From Telmatospirillum siberiense (GTDB lineage: Bacteria; Pseudomonadota; Alphaproteobacteria; Rhodospirillales; Magnetospirillaceae): 64,000 nt of DNA. The DNA lies in NCBI RefSeq assembly GCF_002845745.1, contig NZ_PIUM01000027.1:1-64000 (forward strand). Reading direction: 5' to 3'. The translations under genes and the position numbers were made by a program. A model generated the notes under the pieces. That model saw only the letters and a list, made by a program, of their open reading frames with translations. It had not been told where the DNA came from and did no database searches. Below, piece by piece: positions 54,642-63,977 of the stretch. The stretch's first letter is position 1; each line of letters begins with the position of its first letter.

Positions 54642-54754
54642 GGTGAAAATCTGACGGATGGTGCCCCCGCCATCCGTCAGATTTTCACCACAATTCAATT
54701 AGTGGTGGTCCAACCCAGACGCTTGGTGCCCAAGCGTCTGGGTTGGACCACCAG
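54642..54754. repeat. Two adjacent long perfect hairpins
   Basis: Hairpin 1: arms 54642-54662 and 54671-54691, 21 bp perfect, 8 nt loop. Hairpin 2: arms 54704-54727 and 54731-54754, 24 bp perfect, 3 nt loop (TGC). The two differ in sequence but both begin TGGTG and end CACCA, and CACCAC-AATTCAATTA-GTGGTG joins them. There is no U-tract after either. They follow the stop of the GGDEF/EAL-like pair. Confidence 0.85.
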
Positions 54755-55066
54755 TCGGGCGCGTCATCTGTCCAGAGAGGGGGCACGACCGCGTTCCCTG
54801 ACAACTTGGTCGATTTTCTCGCGGGGCGCTTGCCGCTTCTCGTCTTTTTCATCAATCTGCCGATTATCGGATGGTCCGTCGACCTGGTGGTTTCGTCCGT
54901 GGTCCTTGCGCGTCTATTATGTGACGCGGATAAAGGGCTTGTTCCTGGGAATGGGTGAATGACCGTACAGACGTCGATGAGAGCCCCCTGCCGCAAGGGG
55001 TGCCGCTGGCCGAACCCCTTGTGCCGGAAACCCAACTGCCCATTGAAGGAAAAGGCGGAGAAACAG
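54755..55066 (+). other. cobV upstream region
   Basis: A small frame at 54743-54958 (71 codons, one hydrophobic segment LPLLVFFINLPIIGW) is open but lacks a clear ribosome site, and its left end lies in hairpin 2; I do not accept it as a gene. The stretch 54930-55060 has GGGAAxxGGGTG and CTGCCGCAAGGGG elements that faintly recall a cobalamin riboswitch, but the pairing does not hold. Confidence 0.3.
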
Positions 55067-55867
55067 ATGTCGGATGCCCTGCCACCGTCCTCCGCCGATC
55101 GGGAAAACGAAGCGGTGCGTCTTGGCCCGCTCGCCGCCTTCCACATGGCAATCAGTTTCCTGACCCGCCTCCCCCTCCCCAGTCCCCGCCATGTCGGCCC
55201 CGGCGCCTTGGCGAAATCCATGCACCTGTTTCCGCTGGCCGGCGTCGTGGTGGGCGCGACAGGCGCGCTGACTTACGCCCTGGCGTCGCTTCTGCTGCCG
55301 CCGCCGTTGTCGGCGCTGCTGGCGGTCGCAGCCACCGCGACCGTCACCGGGGCGATGCATGAGGACGGCCTTGCCGATATCGCCGACGGGTTCGGCGGTG
55401 GCGTCGATCGCGAACGCAAGCTCGCCATCATGAAGGACAGCCGGTTGGGCAGCTACGGCGCCGTCGCTTTGCTGCTCGGCTTGTCGCTGAAAGCCTTCGC
55501 CCTGGCCGCACTGGCCTCGCCGGGCTGGGTGGCCGGCGCCCTGATCGCGGCCCATGCCCTGGGCCGGGCGGCCATTCCGCTGACCATGCAATTACTGGCC
55601 CCCGCCCGGGAGACCGGATTGGGGGCCACGGTCGGCACGCCGTCGATCAGTACGGCGGGTATCGGAGCCACGCTGGCCCTGCTGATCGCCGCCGCCGCAT
55701 TGCCGGCGGGCGCCGCTTTCGCCGCCTGCATGGCGGCCCTGGTGGCGACGCTGGGCGTCGCCTGGCTGGCCTGGCGCCAGATCGGCGGGCAGACCGGCGA
55801 CGTGCTGGGAGCCACCGAGCAGGTGGCCGAGATCGCCGTCCTGCTGGCGGCGGTTGCCTTCCGATGA
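55067..55867 (+). CDS. cobV: Adenosylcobinamide-GDP ribazoletransferase
   Basis: Joins adenosylcobinamide-GDP with alpha-ribazole at the inner membrane, the last steps of vitamin B12 synthesis (called CobS in enterics, CobV in aerobes). The 266-residue polytopic protein has [16 protein letters not shown] (about 21-36), the metal/phosphate site [18 protein letters not shown] (about 89-106), and [18 protein letters not shown] (about 109-126). GGAG lies 8 nt before the ATG. It overlaps the cobC start (ATGA). I use cobV to avoid confusion with the cobaltochelatase cobS at 61715-62713. Confidence 0.95.
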   Translation: MSDALPPSSADRENEAVRLGPLAAFHMAISFLTRLPLPSPRHVGPGALAKSMHLFPLAGVVVGATGALTYALASLLLPPPLSALLAVAATATVTGAMHEDGLADIADGFGGGVDRERKLAIMKDSRLGSYGAVALLLGLSLKAFALAALASPGWVAGALIAAHALGRAAIPLTMQLLAPARETGLGATVGTPSISTAGIGATLALLIAAAALPAGAAFAACMAALVATLGVAWLAWRQIGGQTGDVLGATEQVAEIAVLLAAVAFR

Positions 55868-56490
55868 CCGAGACGCCCTTGCCTTCCGCCTCGAACAGCC
55901 GCTGGTGGTGGTTGCGTCATGCCCCGGTGCCCGATCCGGAGGGACGCATTTCCGGACGCCTGGACCTGCCTTGCGACACGTCCGACAGCGAATGGTTCGC
56001 CATTCTCGCCAACCGTCTGCCGCGCAACGCCGTTCTCGTGGAAAGCGGCCTGATCCGCTGCGGCCAGACCATCGGCGCCCTGGAAGCCGCGGGTCTTCCC
56101 CTGCCACCCGCCCACATCGAAGCCGATCTGGCCGAACAGGACTTCGGGCGCTGGCAAGGTCGGGCCTGGAGCACCCTGGCCGCGGCCCAGGATCCGGACC
56201 TGGAGAATTTCTGGCAGAATCCCGCCAGTGCCACGCCTCCGGGCGGAGAAAGTTTTTCTTCGGTGATCGAACGGGTGCGCCCGGTGATCGAACGCCTGTC
56301 CTCCGACTGGGCCGGGCGCGACATCCTGGCCGTCGCCCACGCCGGAACCATCCGCGCCGCCCTGGCCATCGCCCTCGACATCTCGCCCGAAGCGGCGCTT
56401 TCCTTCGTTATCGAACCGCTGTCCCTGACCCGCATCGACGCGGTCGACACCGGCTGGCGGGTCGCCGGGGTGAACTGGCTTCCGGCCTGA
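55864..56490 (+). CDS. cobC: Histidine phosphatase, probable alpha-ribazole phosphatase
   Basis: A 208-residue branch 1 histidine phosphatase. The catalytic motif is WWLRHAPV (about 14-21; RHG-type His), with a second Arg in SGLIRCGQT (about 60-68), a Glu in [12 protein letters not shown], and the second catalytic His in VAHAGTIRA (about 158-166). Its ATGA overlap with cobV supports the role of removing phosphate from alpha-ribazole-5-phosphate (or from adenosylcobalamin-5-phosphate) in B12 assembly. Confidence 0.85.
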   Translation: MTETPLPSASNSRWWWLRHAPVPDPEGRISGRLDLPCDTSDSEWFAILANRLPRNAVLVESGLIRCGQTIGALEAAGLPLPPAHIEADLAEQDFGRWQGRAWSTLAAAQDPDLENFWQNPASATPPGGESFSSVIERVRPVIERLSSDWAGRDILAVAHAGTIRAALAIALDISPEAALSFVIEPLSLTRIDAVDTGWRVAGVNWLPA

Positions 56491-56639
56491 TCTTCCCGGG
56501 CGGCATTGGCTTCGGGACGCGCCGAGAACGCCAACACGGCGAGAATCACCATAAGAAGAACAACTCGCACGCGCTCACCCGCTCTCCCGGTGCGAGGAAG
56601 GCTTTCCCCAATGCGCAGCCTGTGTTAAAAGCCCCACCC

Positions 56640-57593
56640 ATGAACTTTCTCGATTTCGAAAAACCCATCGCTGAACTTGAGGGTAAGATCGAGGAGTTGC
56701 GTCATTTAAGCGACTCCGACGAGATCAATATCGCCGAGGAGATCAATCGCCTTCAGCTGAAGGTCGACAAGCTTCTCCGTGCCACCTACAGCAAGCTCAG
56801 CCCCTGGCAGAAGTCGCAGGTGGCCCGCCACCCCGACCGGCCGCACCTGTCCGACTACATCGCCCGGCTGGTCTCGGACTTCACGCCCCTGGCCGGCGAC
56901 CGCTCCTTCGCCGACGACAAGGCGATCATAGGCGGATTGGGCCGTTTCCGCGGGCAGTCGGTGATGGTCATCGGCCATGAGAAGGGCCACGACACCGAAT
57001 CGAGGGTTCTCCACAATTTCGGGATGGCCAAGCCCGAGGGCTACCGCAAGGCCCGCCGTCTGATGGAAATGGCCGACCATTTCCGCATTCCGGTCCTCAC
57101 GCTGGTCGATACCGCCGGAGCCTATCCCGGCGTCGACGCGGAGGCACGCGGCCAGGCCGAGGCCATTGCCCGGTCGATCGAAACCTGCCTCGATATCCGT
57201 GTCCCCCTGATCTCGGTGATTATCGGGGAAGGCGGCTCGGGCGGCGCCATCGCTCTCGCCGCCGGCAATGTCGTGCTGATGCTGGAGCATGCCATCTATT
57301 CCGTCATCAGTCCGGAAGGCTGCGCCTCGATTCTCTGGCGCAGCGGCGACGCCGCCAAGGACGCCGCCGAGGCGCTGCGCCTCACCGCGCAGGATCTCCA
57401 CGCCCTTGAGGTGATCGATGAGATCGTGCCGGAACCGTTGGGCGGCGCCCATCGCAATCCGGAAGTGACCATCTCGACCCTGGGCGACCATATCGAACGC
57501 TCGTTGAAGACGCTCTGCCTGATCGAGGGGGGCGTGCTGAGGGCACGGCGGCGGGAAAAATTCCTCGCCATGGGCAAGGTCGGCCTCTCCTGA
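56640..57593 (+). CDS. accA: Acetyl-CoA carboxylase carboxyltransferase subunit alpha
   Basis: Forms the carboxyltransferase with AccD and makes malonyl-CoA for fatty acids. The 317 residues start [20 protein letters not shown] and include [27 protein letters not shown] (about 155-181) and [16 protein letters not shown] (about 197-212), plus [11 protein letters not shown]. The length is normal. ATG at 56640 gives the family N-terminus; no strong ribosome site is visible. It is a single gene, 150 bp after cobC. Confidence 0.97.
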   Translation: MNFLDFEKPIAELEGKIEELRHLSDSDEINIAEEINRLQLKVDKLLRATYSKLSPWQKSQVARHPDRPHLSDYIARLVSDFTPLAGDRSFADDKAIIGGLGRFRGQSVMVIGHEKGHDTESRVLHNFGMAKPEGYRKARRLMEMADHFRIPVLTLVDTAGAYPGVDAEARGQAEAIARSIETCLDIRVPLISVIIGEGGSGGAIALAAGNVVLMLEHAIYSVISPEGCASILWRSGDAAKDAAEALRLTAQDLHALEVIDEIVPEPLGGAHRNPEVTISTLGDHIERSLKTLCLIEGGVLRARRREKFLAMGKVGLS

Positions 57594-57738
57594 TTTTCCA
57601 TCGGGTTCCGTTGGCGGGATGATGGTTTGGCGTCGTGATTACACCTGGTGCGGTCACGACGCCCGAAAGCCATTCCATCCGGATGCGGCAATCGCCATAT
57701 GACGGTGATTGTCGATGCAATCCGGAAAGGACTTTTTC

Positions 57739-58428
57739 ATGTCTTCTGTGACGCGACGCCATTTCATCACGATGGCCGCGGCCGGCTGCGTTGCCGCCGG
57801 CGGCATCACCACGCCGCATGCGGGATTCGCGGCAGCGGCCCCGTTCGTCCAACCGCCCCTGCCCTTCTCCGACACGGCGCTCGCCCCCGTCATTTCCGCG
57901 CAAACTGTTCAATTCCATTACGGAAAGCACCATGCCGGCTATTTCGCCCAGCTCAATCAACTGACCGCCAATACGCCCTTCGCCGAAATGACCCTGGAGC
58001 AGGTGGTGATCAAATCCGCCAGCGGCCCGGATCCCCGCATTTTCAACAACGCCGCCCAGGCCGCCAACCATAACTTCTACTGGGAGGGCCTGAAGCCGGG
58101 CGGCTCGGCTCCCGGCGGTGCGCTCGCCCAGGCGATCGAGCGGGACTTCGGCGATCTGAAATCCTTCAAGGACGCCTTCGTCACCCATGCCGTGGGATTA
58201 TTCGGCAGCGGCTGGGCATGGCTGGTCGAAGACGGCGGCAAACTCGCCCTCTTTGACGGCGGCAACGCCGATACGCCGCTTGCCCATGGCAAACGCCCCC
58301 TGGCCGTGGTCGACGTCTGGGAGCACGCCTACTATCTGGACTATCAGAACCGCCGGGCCGACCATGTCCGGGCGGTGGTCGACACCCTGATCAACTGGGA
58401 TGTGGTGCGCGATCGCCTGAGCGCATGA
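57739..58428 (+). CDS. Superoxide dismutase [Fe/Mn] with Tat-type signal
   Basis: Dismutates superoxide. The 229-residue protein has the SOD N-domain (LPFSDTALAPVISAQTVQFHYGKHHAGYF) with metal His in FHYGKHH and AANHNFYWE, and the C-domain with FGSGWAWLVE, DVWEHAYYLDYQNRRADH (Asp-x2-x-His ligands). Gly and Gln positions are mixed (FGSGWAWL), so Fe or Mn is open. The N-terminus, SSVTRRHFITMAAAGCVAAGG, is a twin-arginine leader, unlike the usual cytosolic SodB, which implies export of a folded, metal-loaded enzyme to the periplasm. AAGGA lies 8 nt before the ATG. Confidence 0.92.
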   Translation: MSSVTRRHFITMAAAGCVAAGGITTPHAGFAAAAPFVQPPLPFSDTALAPVISAQTVQFHYGKHHAGYFAQLNQLTANTPFAEMTLEQVVIKSASGPDPRIFNNAAQAANHNFYWEGLKPGGSAPGGALAQAIERDFGDLKSFKDAFVTHAVGLFGSGWAWLVEDGGKLALFDGGNADTPLAHGKRPLAVVDVWEHAYYLDYQNRRADHVRAVVDTLINWDVVRDRLSA

Positions 58429-58457
58429 AACGCCGGATAGACCGCACCAACGCGGGC

Positions 58458-58661
58458 ACCCTGGCGGGGTGACCAGGGTAATCGGGTGAACGCGCGCGAG
58501 TTGTTCTTCCGAAAATGATTCTCGCCGCGTTGGCACGTTGAGCGCTCCGAAGCTTTAGCGGAGGCAGCCCGAGGCGGACGGATGTCCGCCGCCCGGCGCC
58601 TGAGGGACCAAGAATTTAAACCAGGGTAATCGGGTGAACCCGATTACCCTGGCGGGGTGAC
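58458..58661. repeat. Composite repeat with a 15 bp perfect hairpin
   Basis: CCAGGGTAATCGGGT-GA-ACCCGATTACCCTGG (58621-58652) is a perfect hairpin. CCAGGGTAATCGGGTGAAC also occurs at 58473-58491, and ACCCTGGCGGGGTGAC at 58458-58473 and 58646-58661, so direct repeats flank about 130 bp. Between them lies CGGACGGATGTCCGCC-GCCCGGCGCCTGAGGG, related to the core of the element at 20896-21107. A degenerate copy of the palindrome is at 22209-22238. Confidence 0.7.
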
Positions 58662-58807
58662 GTTCTCGGCTGGCCAGAAACATAAATATCTAATATATTA
58701 GTACACATCAACCTTCGGTCGCCGCCGGCCGGCGAAACGGCGGCACTTTGTGCTTTTTCATACGGAAATAAATCGACCATCGATCGATACAAGGGAGACT
58801 TCAGGAA

Positions 58808-59284
58808 ATGGCCAACATCCAATTCAATCCTTCCCGGCGAACCATGATCGCGGCACTCGGAGCCGCTTTCGTCGTGCCCGCCATGGGAGGAGCGGCCCAA
58901 GCCGCCGAGACATCCGCCGACACGGCGGCGGTCGCCAAGATCGTCGAGGTGCTGCGCGCGGCGATGGTCGCCGGCGACGGCAAGGTCTTGAAAGCCGTTC
59001 TGCATGATCGGCTGACCTATTCGCACTCGGACGGTCACCTCCAGACCAAGGCGATGGTGCTCGACGAACTCGCCGGGAAGAACTCCTTCGCCTCGCTGGC
59101 CCTTTCCGACCAGACGATCGACGTTGTCGGCAACGTCGCCGTCGTCCGTCACATTTTCGATTCGGTCAACAATCTGCCGGAAGGCAAGACCAGTTCGGCG
59201 CATATCAAAGTGCTGCAGGTCTGGGTCAAAGCCGGAAAGGGATGGAAGCTTTTGGCGCGCGCCAGCACGCCGATCAAGGCCTGA
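58808..59284 (+). CDS. NTF2-like (DUF4440) exported protein
   Basis: A 158-residue protein with a Tat-like leader, SRRTMIAALGAAFVVPAMGGAAQAAE, then an NTF2/SnoaL-fold domain (about 40-158). The domain runs VAKIVEVLRAAMVAGDGKVLKAVLHDRLTYSHSDGHLQTKAMVLDEL ... VQVWVKAGKGWKLLARAS, the DUF4440 pattern. His in HDRLTYSHSDGH could line the pocket. It probably acts in the periplasm, as does the SOD upstream; the substrate is unknown. A terminator follows at 59346. Confidence 0.85.
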   Translation: MANIQFNPSRRTMIAALGAAFVVPAMGGAAQAAETSADTAAVAKIVEVLRAAMVAGDGKVLKAVLHDRLTYSHSDGHLQTKAMVLDELAGKNSFASLALSDQTIDVVGNVAVVRHIFDSVNNLPEGKTSSAHIKVLQVWVKAGKGWKLLARASTPIKA

Positions 59285-59345
59285 TCCGTTAACAACGGCG
59301 CGGACATCAGAGGTCGGCGCCGCCGTCTTTCATCGGGGAAACTTC

Positions 59346-59388
59346 AAAGCCGCAGACAAGGCACAGTCCTTGGAGCGGCTTTTTTTTC
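59346..59388 (+). terminator. Intrinsic terminator of the NTF2-like gene
   Basis: AAAGCCGC-(21 nt, containing AAGG-CACAGT-CCTT)-GCGGCTTT TTTTT: an 8 bp outer stem with an inner hairpin and a long U-tract, 62 nt after the stop. Confidence 0.85.
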
Positions 59389-59717
59389 GCCCAAAGATCA
59401 TCAAAACTCCGCCCTATTCTCGCCACACTCGACCTCTAATTTTTGTCCTCAGAGCGGAACTGGTGGTGACAACGTCCTCCCGAACCCCCCCTTTCGGTAG
59501 CGGCAAATCAAAGTCCCATCAGGTTCGCGACCCTGTACCGGACGCTCTCGTGCGAAATCGCCTGGTACAGTGTCAACTTCGCGGAAGGTCCTTGCGCTCC
59601 CCCCAAGCCCTGGTCCACGCGGAGAGGACGAACGGGAAAATGGCCGGCGGACGAGTTTGCCCCACACGCTCTCCGCCGGTTTCCCGAAAAGTTGGCCGCT
59701 TGTCGCCGCGGTCGAGA
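59389..59717 (+). ncRNA. Structured non-coding region, candidate small RNA
   Basis: No gene is supported here. Stable stems are visible: GTACC...GGTAC near 59545-59578, and CCGGCGGA/TCCGCCGG (59644-59651/59672-59679), extended by GGGAA/TTCCC on its outside. The segment lies between two intrinsic terminators and ends at the plus-strand terminator 59718-59750. It lacks the conserved sequences of tmRNA, 4.5S RNA or RNase P that I could recognise. A UTR of cobT on the other strand is the alternative. Confidence 0.3.
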
Positions 59718-59750
59718 AAGCCGGGCCGCCCCCATCGGCCCGGCTTTTTC
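59718..59750. terminator. Intrinsic terminator upstream of the cobT 3' end
   Basis: AAGCCGGGCCG-CCCCCAT-CGGCCCGGCTT-TTTC: 11 bp stem with T-rich tail on the plus strand, and TTTCTCG on the minus strand. It can end the candidate small RNA (plus) and the cobT transcript (minus). Confidence 0.8.
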
Positions 59751-59812
59751 TTTGTCCGCGAGGCTGGCGGAATCACGGATCCTTAAGCAACCCGCGATGA
59801 GACGACGGGACC

Positions 59813-61699
59813 CTACCGCGCCCGGCGGCGTGACAGCGGCGTTTCCTCTTCGAACAGATTGGCCAGTTGCTGAAGCATGGTACCGCCCAATTCCTCGGCA
59901 TCCATGATGGTCACCGCGCGCCGATAGTAGCGGGTAACGTCATGGCCGATACCGATCGCCGCCAGTTCCACCGGCGTCGAGGTCTCGATCCAGCCGATCA
60001 CTTCGCGCAGGTGGCGCTCCAGATAGCTGCCCGTATTGACCGAAAGGGTCGAATCGTCGACGGGCGCCCCATCGGAGATGACCATCAGGATGCGGCGCTG
60101 CTCGGGCCGGCAGATCAGCCGGTTATAGGCCCAAAGCAGAGCCTCGCCGTCGATGTTTTCCTTGAGGATGCCTTCCCGCAACATCAGGCCGAGATTCTTG
60201 CGGGCACGACGCCAGGGCAGGTCGGCCGCCTTATAGATGATATGGCGCAAATCGTTGAGACGCCCCGGATTGGCGGGCTTGCCGTCGGCCACCCATTTCT
60301 CCCGCGCCTGGCCGCCCTTCCATGCCCGCGTGGTGAAGCCCAGAAGCTCCACCTTGACGCCACAACGCTCCAGCGTCCGCGCCAGAATGTCGGCGCTCAT
60401 GGCGGCGACGGTAATCGGACGGCCCCGCATCGAGCCGGAATTATCAATCAGCAGGCTGACCACCGTATCGCGGAAATCGGTGTCTTTTTCCTGTTTGAAG
60501 GACAGGCTTTGAGTGGGATTGGTGACCACCCGGGCCAAACGCCCGGCATCGAGCAACCCCTCCTCCAGATCGAAATCCCAGGCCCGCGTCTGCTTGGCCA
60601 TCAGGCGCCGCTGAAGGCGGTTGGCCAAACGGCTGACCACCCCATGCAGATGCAAAAGCTGCTGGTCGAGTTGGTGGCGCAGTCGCTGCAACTCGTCGGG
60701 ATCGCATAATTCGGCGGCGTCGACGGTCTGGTCGAAAGCGGTGGCGTAAGCCACGTAAGGCCGTTCCAGGGGATCGTTGCGCAAGGATTCGCCGGGCCGG
60801 TGGCGGGCCGGGCCGCCCGCTTCCTCGCTGCCGTGACCGGGAACCAGCGTCGGGTCTCCATCGCCCGCCTCGCCCTCCTGGGCGCTCATGCTCTCGGCCT
60901 CGCCGGTGGCCGTATCGCCCGATCCCTCGGAGGAACTCGCGCCGCCCTCGCTGCCGTCCTTCTTCTCCTGCGGGCCGGAATTGGCGCCCTCGGCATCCTG
61001 CTGCTCGTCCGCCTCGCCCTCGTCTGGAGGTTCGTCCTCGAAATGCTCGATATCCAGGGCGGCGATCAAATCGCGCAACGCCCGGGCGAAACGGTCCTGA
61101 TCGGCCAGGGTTTCCGTCAGGTTCGAGAAGCTATGGCCGGCTTTTTCCTCGACGAAGGTTCTCCATAAATCCACCGCATGCCGGGCCGAGGGCGGCACCG
61201 GTTGCCCGGTGAAACGCTCGCGGGCGATCAGACGGACCGCCTCGGACAGCGGAACCTGTTCCTTCTGGGCGATGGAGGCGTAACCTTCGCTGCGGTAGCG
61301 GGCTTCCAGCGCGGAGGCGAGATTGATCGCCACGCCCCGCATGATGCGCGACCCCAGAGCCTCCACCCGCGCCTGGGCCACCGCGTTGTAGATGTCCTTG
61401 GCGTCCTGGCCATGCGGCATGCGCCGTCTATGCACGGCCTCGTCGTGGAAGCGCAATCGAAGCGCCACCGAATCGGCGGCGCCGCGCAGCCGCGCAATAT
61501 CCTCGGCCAGGATCTTGCGCGGCGGCGACGGCAGGCGCACCTGGTTGTCGCGAAGCGCCGGGGCCCCGACGGCGTAATTGACGATCACATCGTCACGCCC
61601 CGCGATGGCCCGCACAACGGCCGAGGTCGTCCGCTTGACCAGTTCGGCCGGCGCCTCGTCGTGATTGCCGAACAGACGCTTATCGCCGCCCTTTTCCAT
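59813..61699 (-). CDS. cobT: Cobaltochelatase subunit CobT
   Basis: A component of the ATP-dependent CobNST chelatase that inserts cobalt into hydrogenobyrinic acid a,c-diamide. The 628 residues contain an N-terminal region, a long acidic linker (about 225-305, Glu/Asp/Gly-rich, as expected for CobT), and a C-terminal von Willebrand A domain with the MIDAS motif [14 protein letters not shown] (about 413-426). It pairs with the AAA+ subunit CobS encoded 15 bp upstream, as MoxR and vWA partners do. cobN is not in this window. Confidence 0.96.
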   Translation of the reverse strand: MEKGGDKRLFGNHDEAPAELVKRTTSAVVRAIAGRDDVIVNYAVGAPALRDNQVRLPSPPRKILAEDIARLRGAADSVALRLRFHDEAVHRRRMPHGQDAKDIYNAVAQARVEALGSRIMRGVAINLASALEARYRSEGYASIAQKEQVPLSEAVRLIARERFTGQPVPPSARHAVDLWRTFVEEKAGHSFSNLTETLADQDRFARALRDLIAALDIEHFEDEPPDEGEADEQQDAEGANSGPQEKKDGSEGGASSSEGSGDTATGEAESMSAQEGEAGDGDPTLVPGHGSEEAGGPARHRPGESLRNDPLERPYVAYATAFDQTVDAAELCDPDELQRLRHQLDQQLLHLHGVVSRLANRLQRRLMAKQTRAWDFDLEEGLLDAGRLARVVTNPTQSLSFKQEKDTDFRDTVVSLLIDNSGSMRGRPITVAAMSADILARTLERCGVKVELLGFTTRAWKGGQAREKWVADGKPANPGRLNDLRHIIYKAADLPWRRARKNLGLMLREGILKENIDGEALLWAYNRLICRPEQRRILMVISDGAPVDDSTLSVNTGSYLERHLREVIGWIETSTPVELAAIGIGHDVTRYYRRAVTIMDAEELGGTMLQQLANLFEEETPLSRRRAR

Positions 61700-61714
61700 G
61701 ATGTTGCGCGCCCG

Positions 61715-62713
61715 TCAGCCCAAAACCACGCGGGCCATGGTCTCCGGCAGCTCGACACCGAAACAGCGCTGGTAATACTCCGCCACGATCGATTGCTCGG
61801 TCTCGTCGCACTTGTTGAGGAAGGTAAGACGGAAGGCGAAGCCGACATCGTTGAAGATCTGGGTGTTTTCCGCCCAGGTCAGCACGGTGCGGGGACTCAT
61901 CACCGTCGAGATATCGCCGTTGATGAAGCCCTGGCGGGTCAGATCGGCCACCCGGACCATATTGTTGATGGTATCCCGGCCCTCGCCATTGTCGAAGGCG
62001 GCAATCTTGGCCAGCACGATGGCCACTTCGGCGTCATGTTCCAGATAGTTCAGCGTCGCCACGATATTCCAGCGGTCCATCTGGCCCTGATTGATCTGCT
62101 GGGTGCCGTGATAAAGGCCGGTGGTGTCGCCCAGGCCGACCGTATTGGCGGTGGCGAACAGCCGGAAGGCGGGGTGGGGACGGATGACCCGGCTTTGATC
62201 GAGCAGCGTCAACTTGCCTTCGACCTCCAGCACCCGCTGGATGACGAACATCACGTCGGGCCGGCCGGCATCGTATTCATCGAACACCAAAGCGGTCGCG
62301 TGCTGCAACGCCCACGGCAGGATGCCCTCGCGGAACTCGGTGATCTGCTGTCCATCCTTCAGCACGATGGCGTCCTTGCCGATCAGATCGATGCGGCTGA
62401 CGTGGCTGTCGAGGTTGACGCGGATGCAGGGCCAGTTGAGGCGGGACGCCACCTGTTCGATGTGTGTCGATTTCCCGGTGCCGTGATAGCCCTGCACCAT
62501 GACGCGCCGGTTGAAGGCGAAACCGGCGAGGATGGCCAGGGTGGTGTCGTGATCGAAACGGTAGCTGTCGTCCCGGTCCGGAACATATTCCGTGGTGCTG
62601 GAAAAAGCCGGCACCATCAGGTCGGTGTCGAGCCCGAAGGTCTGGCGCACCGAGATCTGGATGTCGGGCGTGCCCAAGGGGTTGTCCGAGGCCAGAGTGG
62701 TGAAGTCATTCAT
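61715..62713 (-). CDS. cobS: Cobaltochelatase subunit CobS (AAA+ ATPase)
   Basis: The AAA+ MoxR-like ATPase of the cobaltochelatase. The 332 residues are the typical length. Walker A is [16 protein letters not shown] (about 76-91), Walker [11 protein letters not shown] (about 140-149), sensor 1 [13 protein letters not shown] (about 183-195), and the arginine-containing SPRTVL. ATG at 62713 (MNDFTTLAS) was preferred to a TTG 39 bp upstream because it gives the usual N-terminus. It is the middle gene of J-domain-cobS-cobT. Confidence 0.96.
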   Translation of the reverse strand: MNDFTTLASDNPLGTPDIQISVRQTFGLDTDLMVPAFSSTTEYVPDRDDSYRFDHDTTLAILAGFAFNRRVMVQGYHGTGKSTHIEQVASRLNWPCIRVNLDSHVSRIDLIGKDAIVLKDGQQITEFREGILPWALQHATALVFDEYDAGRPDVMFVIQRVLEVEGKLTLLDQSRVIRPHPAFRLFATANTVGLGDTTGLYHGTQQINQGQMDRWNIVATLNYLEHDAEVAIVLAKIAAFDNGEGRDTINNMVRVADLTRQGFINGDISTVMSPRTVLTWAENTQIFNDVGFAFRLTFLNKCDETEQSIVAEYYQRCFGVELPETMARVVLG

Positions 62714-62762
62714 GGAAGTACTGCTTTCGACTGAACTGAAAAAGGGCGGCAAGCCCGAGCGA

Positions 62763-63335
62763 TTATGACAAATTTAGGCTCTCTCGGAGGGTTTTGTAAG
62801 CCTGACCGATTCGTTTGAATCGCTCTTCGGCTTCTTTATCCCCTCCATTGGCGTCCGGATGGTGCAATTTGCACAGTTCCTTGTAGCGGGCCTTGAGAAT
62901 ATCCGGAGTAAGCGGCCCGCTCAAATCCATCACCCGCATCGCCTGCTCTTCCGCCGTCGAAGCCTGGCTTCTCTCCGGCGGACCTTGCCAGAAATCCTCG
63001 CTGAACACATGGAAGGGATCCTTGATGTGCTCGGGATTGATGTGATGATTGGCGCCCATGCGTCCGAGCGGCCAGGTCGGCCGCTGCCAGGTCGTATCGA
63101 GCCGGACCATCCGCTCGATCTCCTCGGGCCGCATGCCGGCGTAGTAGTCCCAGGCGGCATTGTAGGCCCGGACGTGATCGAGGCAGAAATAGTAATAATC
63201 GGTCAAGGTTTCACGTGATTTGGGCGCACGGAATTCCCCCTCCCCCCGGCAACCCGGATGGTCGCAGGCCCGCTGATTGGCATTGGCCTCCGGTTTGCCG
63301 CGCGGAGGCCAGAATTTTCGTGATTGCCCGTTCAT
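62763..63335 (-). CDS. J-domain (DnaJ-like) protein
   Basis: A 190-residue protein with a C-terminal J-domain (about 130-188), including the HPD motif in [31 protein letters not shown]. The N-terminal half has cysteines that may bind zinc ([13 protein letters not shown] and YYFCLDHV, about 25-57) and aromatic residues (TDYYYF). It probably recruits Hsp70 to particular clients; its conserved place just upstream of cobST suggests chelatase assembly, but this is inference. ATG at 63335 chosen; GTG at 63341 adds two residues. It is divergent from bolA. Confidence 0.88.
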   Translation of the reverse strand: MNGQSRKFWPPRGKPEANANQRACDHPGCRGEGEFRAPKSRETLTDYYYFCLDHVRAYNAAWDYYAGMRPEEIERMVRLDTTWQRPTWPLGRMGANHHINPEHIKDPFHVFSEDFWQGPPERSQASTAEEQAMRVMDLSGPLTPDILKARYKELCKLHHPDANGGDKEAEERFKRIGQAYKTLRESLNLS

Positions 63336-63455
63336 GATCACCCACTATGAGCGCAAGCCTGAAAGCTGGCAATATCCCGGCGCCCCTCGCCGCAACGAAG
63401 CCGCCGGCGGGCCGGGTGCCGTCTTCGAGGTCATTTTAGAGACAAGGAATGCCGC

Positions 63456-63734
63456 ATGCAGGTGCGTAATCTGATCCAACAAAAGCTGACCGCCGGTCTT
63501 TCGCCCGAGCGCCTGGACATCGTCGATGAATCGCACCGCCACCAGGGGCACGCGGGAACCAGCGCGGAAGGGGAAAGCCATTTTCACATAGAGATCGTCT
63601 CGGCCGCCTTCGAAGGCAAGTCCGCCGTGGCCCGCCAGCGCCTGGTCTATGATCTGCTGGCCGACGAATTGAAAACGCGGATTCACGCGTTGTCGCTCAA
63701 GACCCGGACGCCGGCCGAAACCAAGACCCCCTGA
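63456..63734 (+). CDS. bolA: BolA family protein
   Basis: A 92-residue BolA/IbaG-type protein that pairs with monothiol glutaredoxin in Fe-S handling. The core LTAGLSPERLDIVDESHRHQGHAG (about 11-34) and HFHIEIVSAAFEGKSAVARQRLVYDLLADEL (about 42-72) are diagnostic, with the conserved His-containing loop. AAGGA lies 9 nt before the ATG. It is divergent from the J-domain gene, as in many alphaproteobacteria. Confidence 0.93.
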   Translation: MQVRNLIQQKLTAGLSPERLDIVDESHRHQGHAGTSAEGESHFHIEIVSAAFEGKSAVARQRLVYDLLADELKTRIHALSLKTRTPAETKTP

Positions 63735-63977
63735 AAAGTCCCGCCATCCCGCTCCGTCACGCGCCGATCAGGGTGAGCCCGGCATCGGCGCGAACCGGGC
63801 ATCTCAACCAAAGTTTACTAATCGGCACCGGTACCGATGAGTATTTTCGTTGCATTCTTTTAAGACTAATGCATAGTTTTGACACCATCCGTTTACACAA
63901 GCATGCCGTTTGGTAAACGGATTGACATAAACTCCCGAAACGGGAGACATCCTTTGAGGGAAGAATGGAAGGTCGCG
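63735..63977 (+). other. Promoter region upstream of the last, truncated gene
   Basis: No gene. It is AT-rich around 63820-63940, and contains CCGTTTAC/GTAAACGG (63889-63896/63912-63919, an 8 bp dyad), two TTGACA-type hexamers (63877 and 63923) and CTCCCG-AAA-CGGGAG (63935-63949). These are candidate operator, promoter and leader hairpins for the next gene; no clear -10 box was assigned. Confidence 0.35.

Noticed and set aside
54743-54958. A 71-codon hydrophobic small ORF before cobV
   Set aside because: Its start lies within a perfect hairpin arm, no ribosome-binding site is seen, and codon use is mixed.
54880-55060. Possible cobalamin riboswitch before cobV
   Set aside because: Short matches (GGGAA, GGGTG, CTGCCGCAA) are present but the required pairings and the B12-box sequence do not align.
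55917-56570. Minus-strand frame beginning with a signal-peptide-like [17 protein letters not shown]
   Set aside because: After about 30 codons it is simply antisense to cobC, with shadow composition; the hydrophobic start is likely chance.
59389-59750. tmRNA, 4.5S RNA or RNase P RNA in the gene-free segment
   Set aside because: None of the conserved sequences of these RNAs is visible; kept only as an unidentified structured region.
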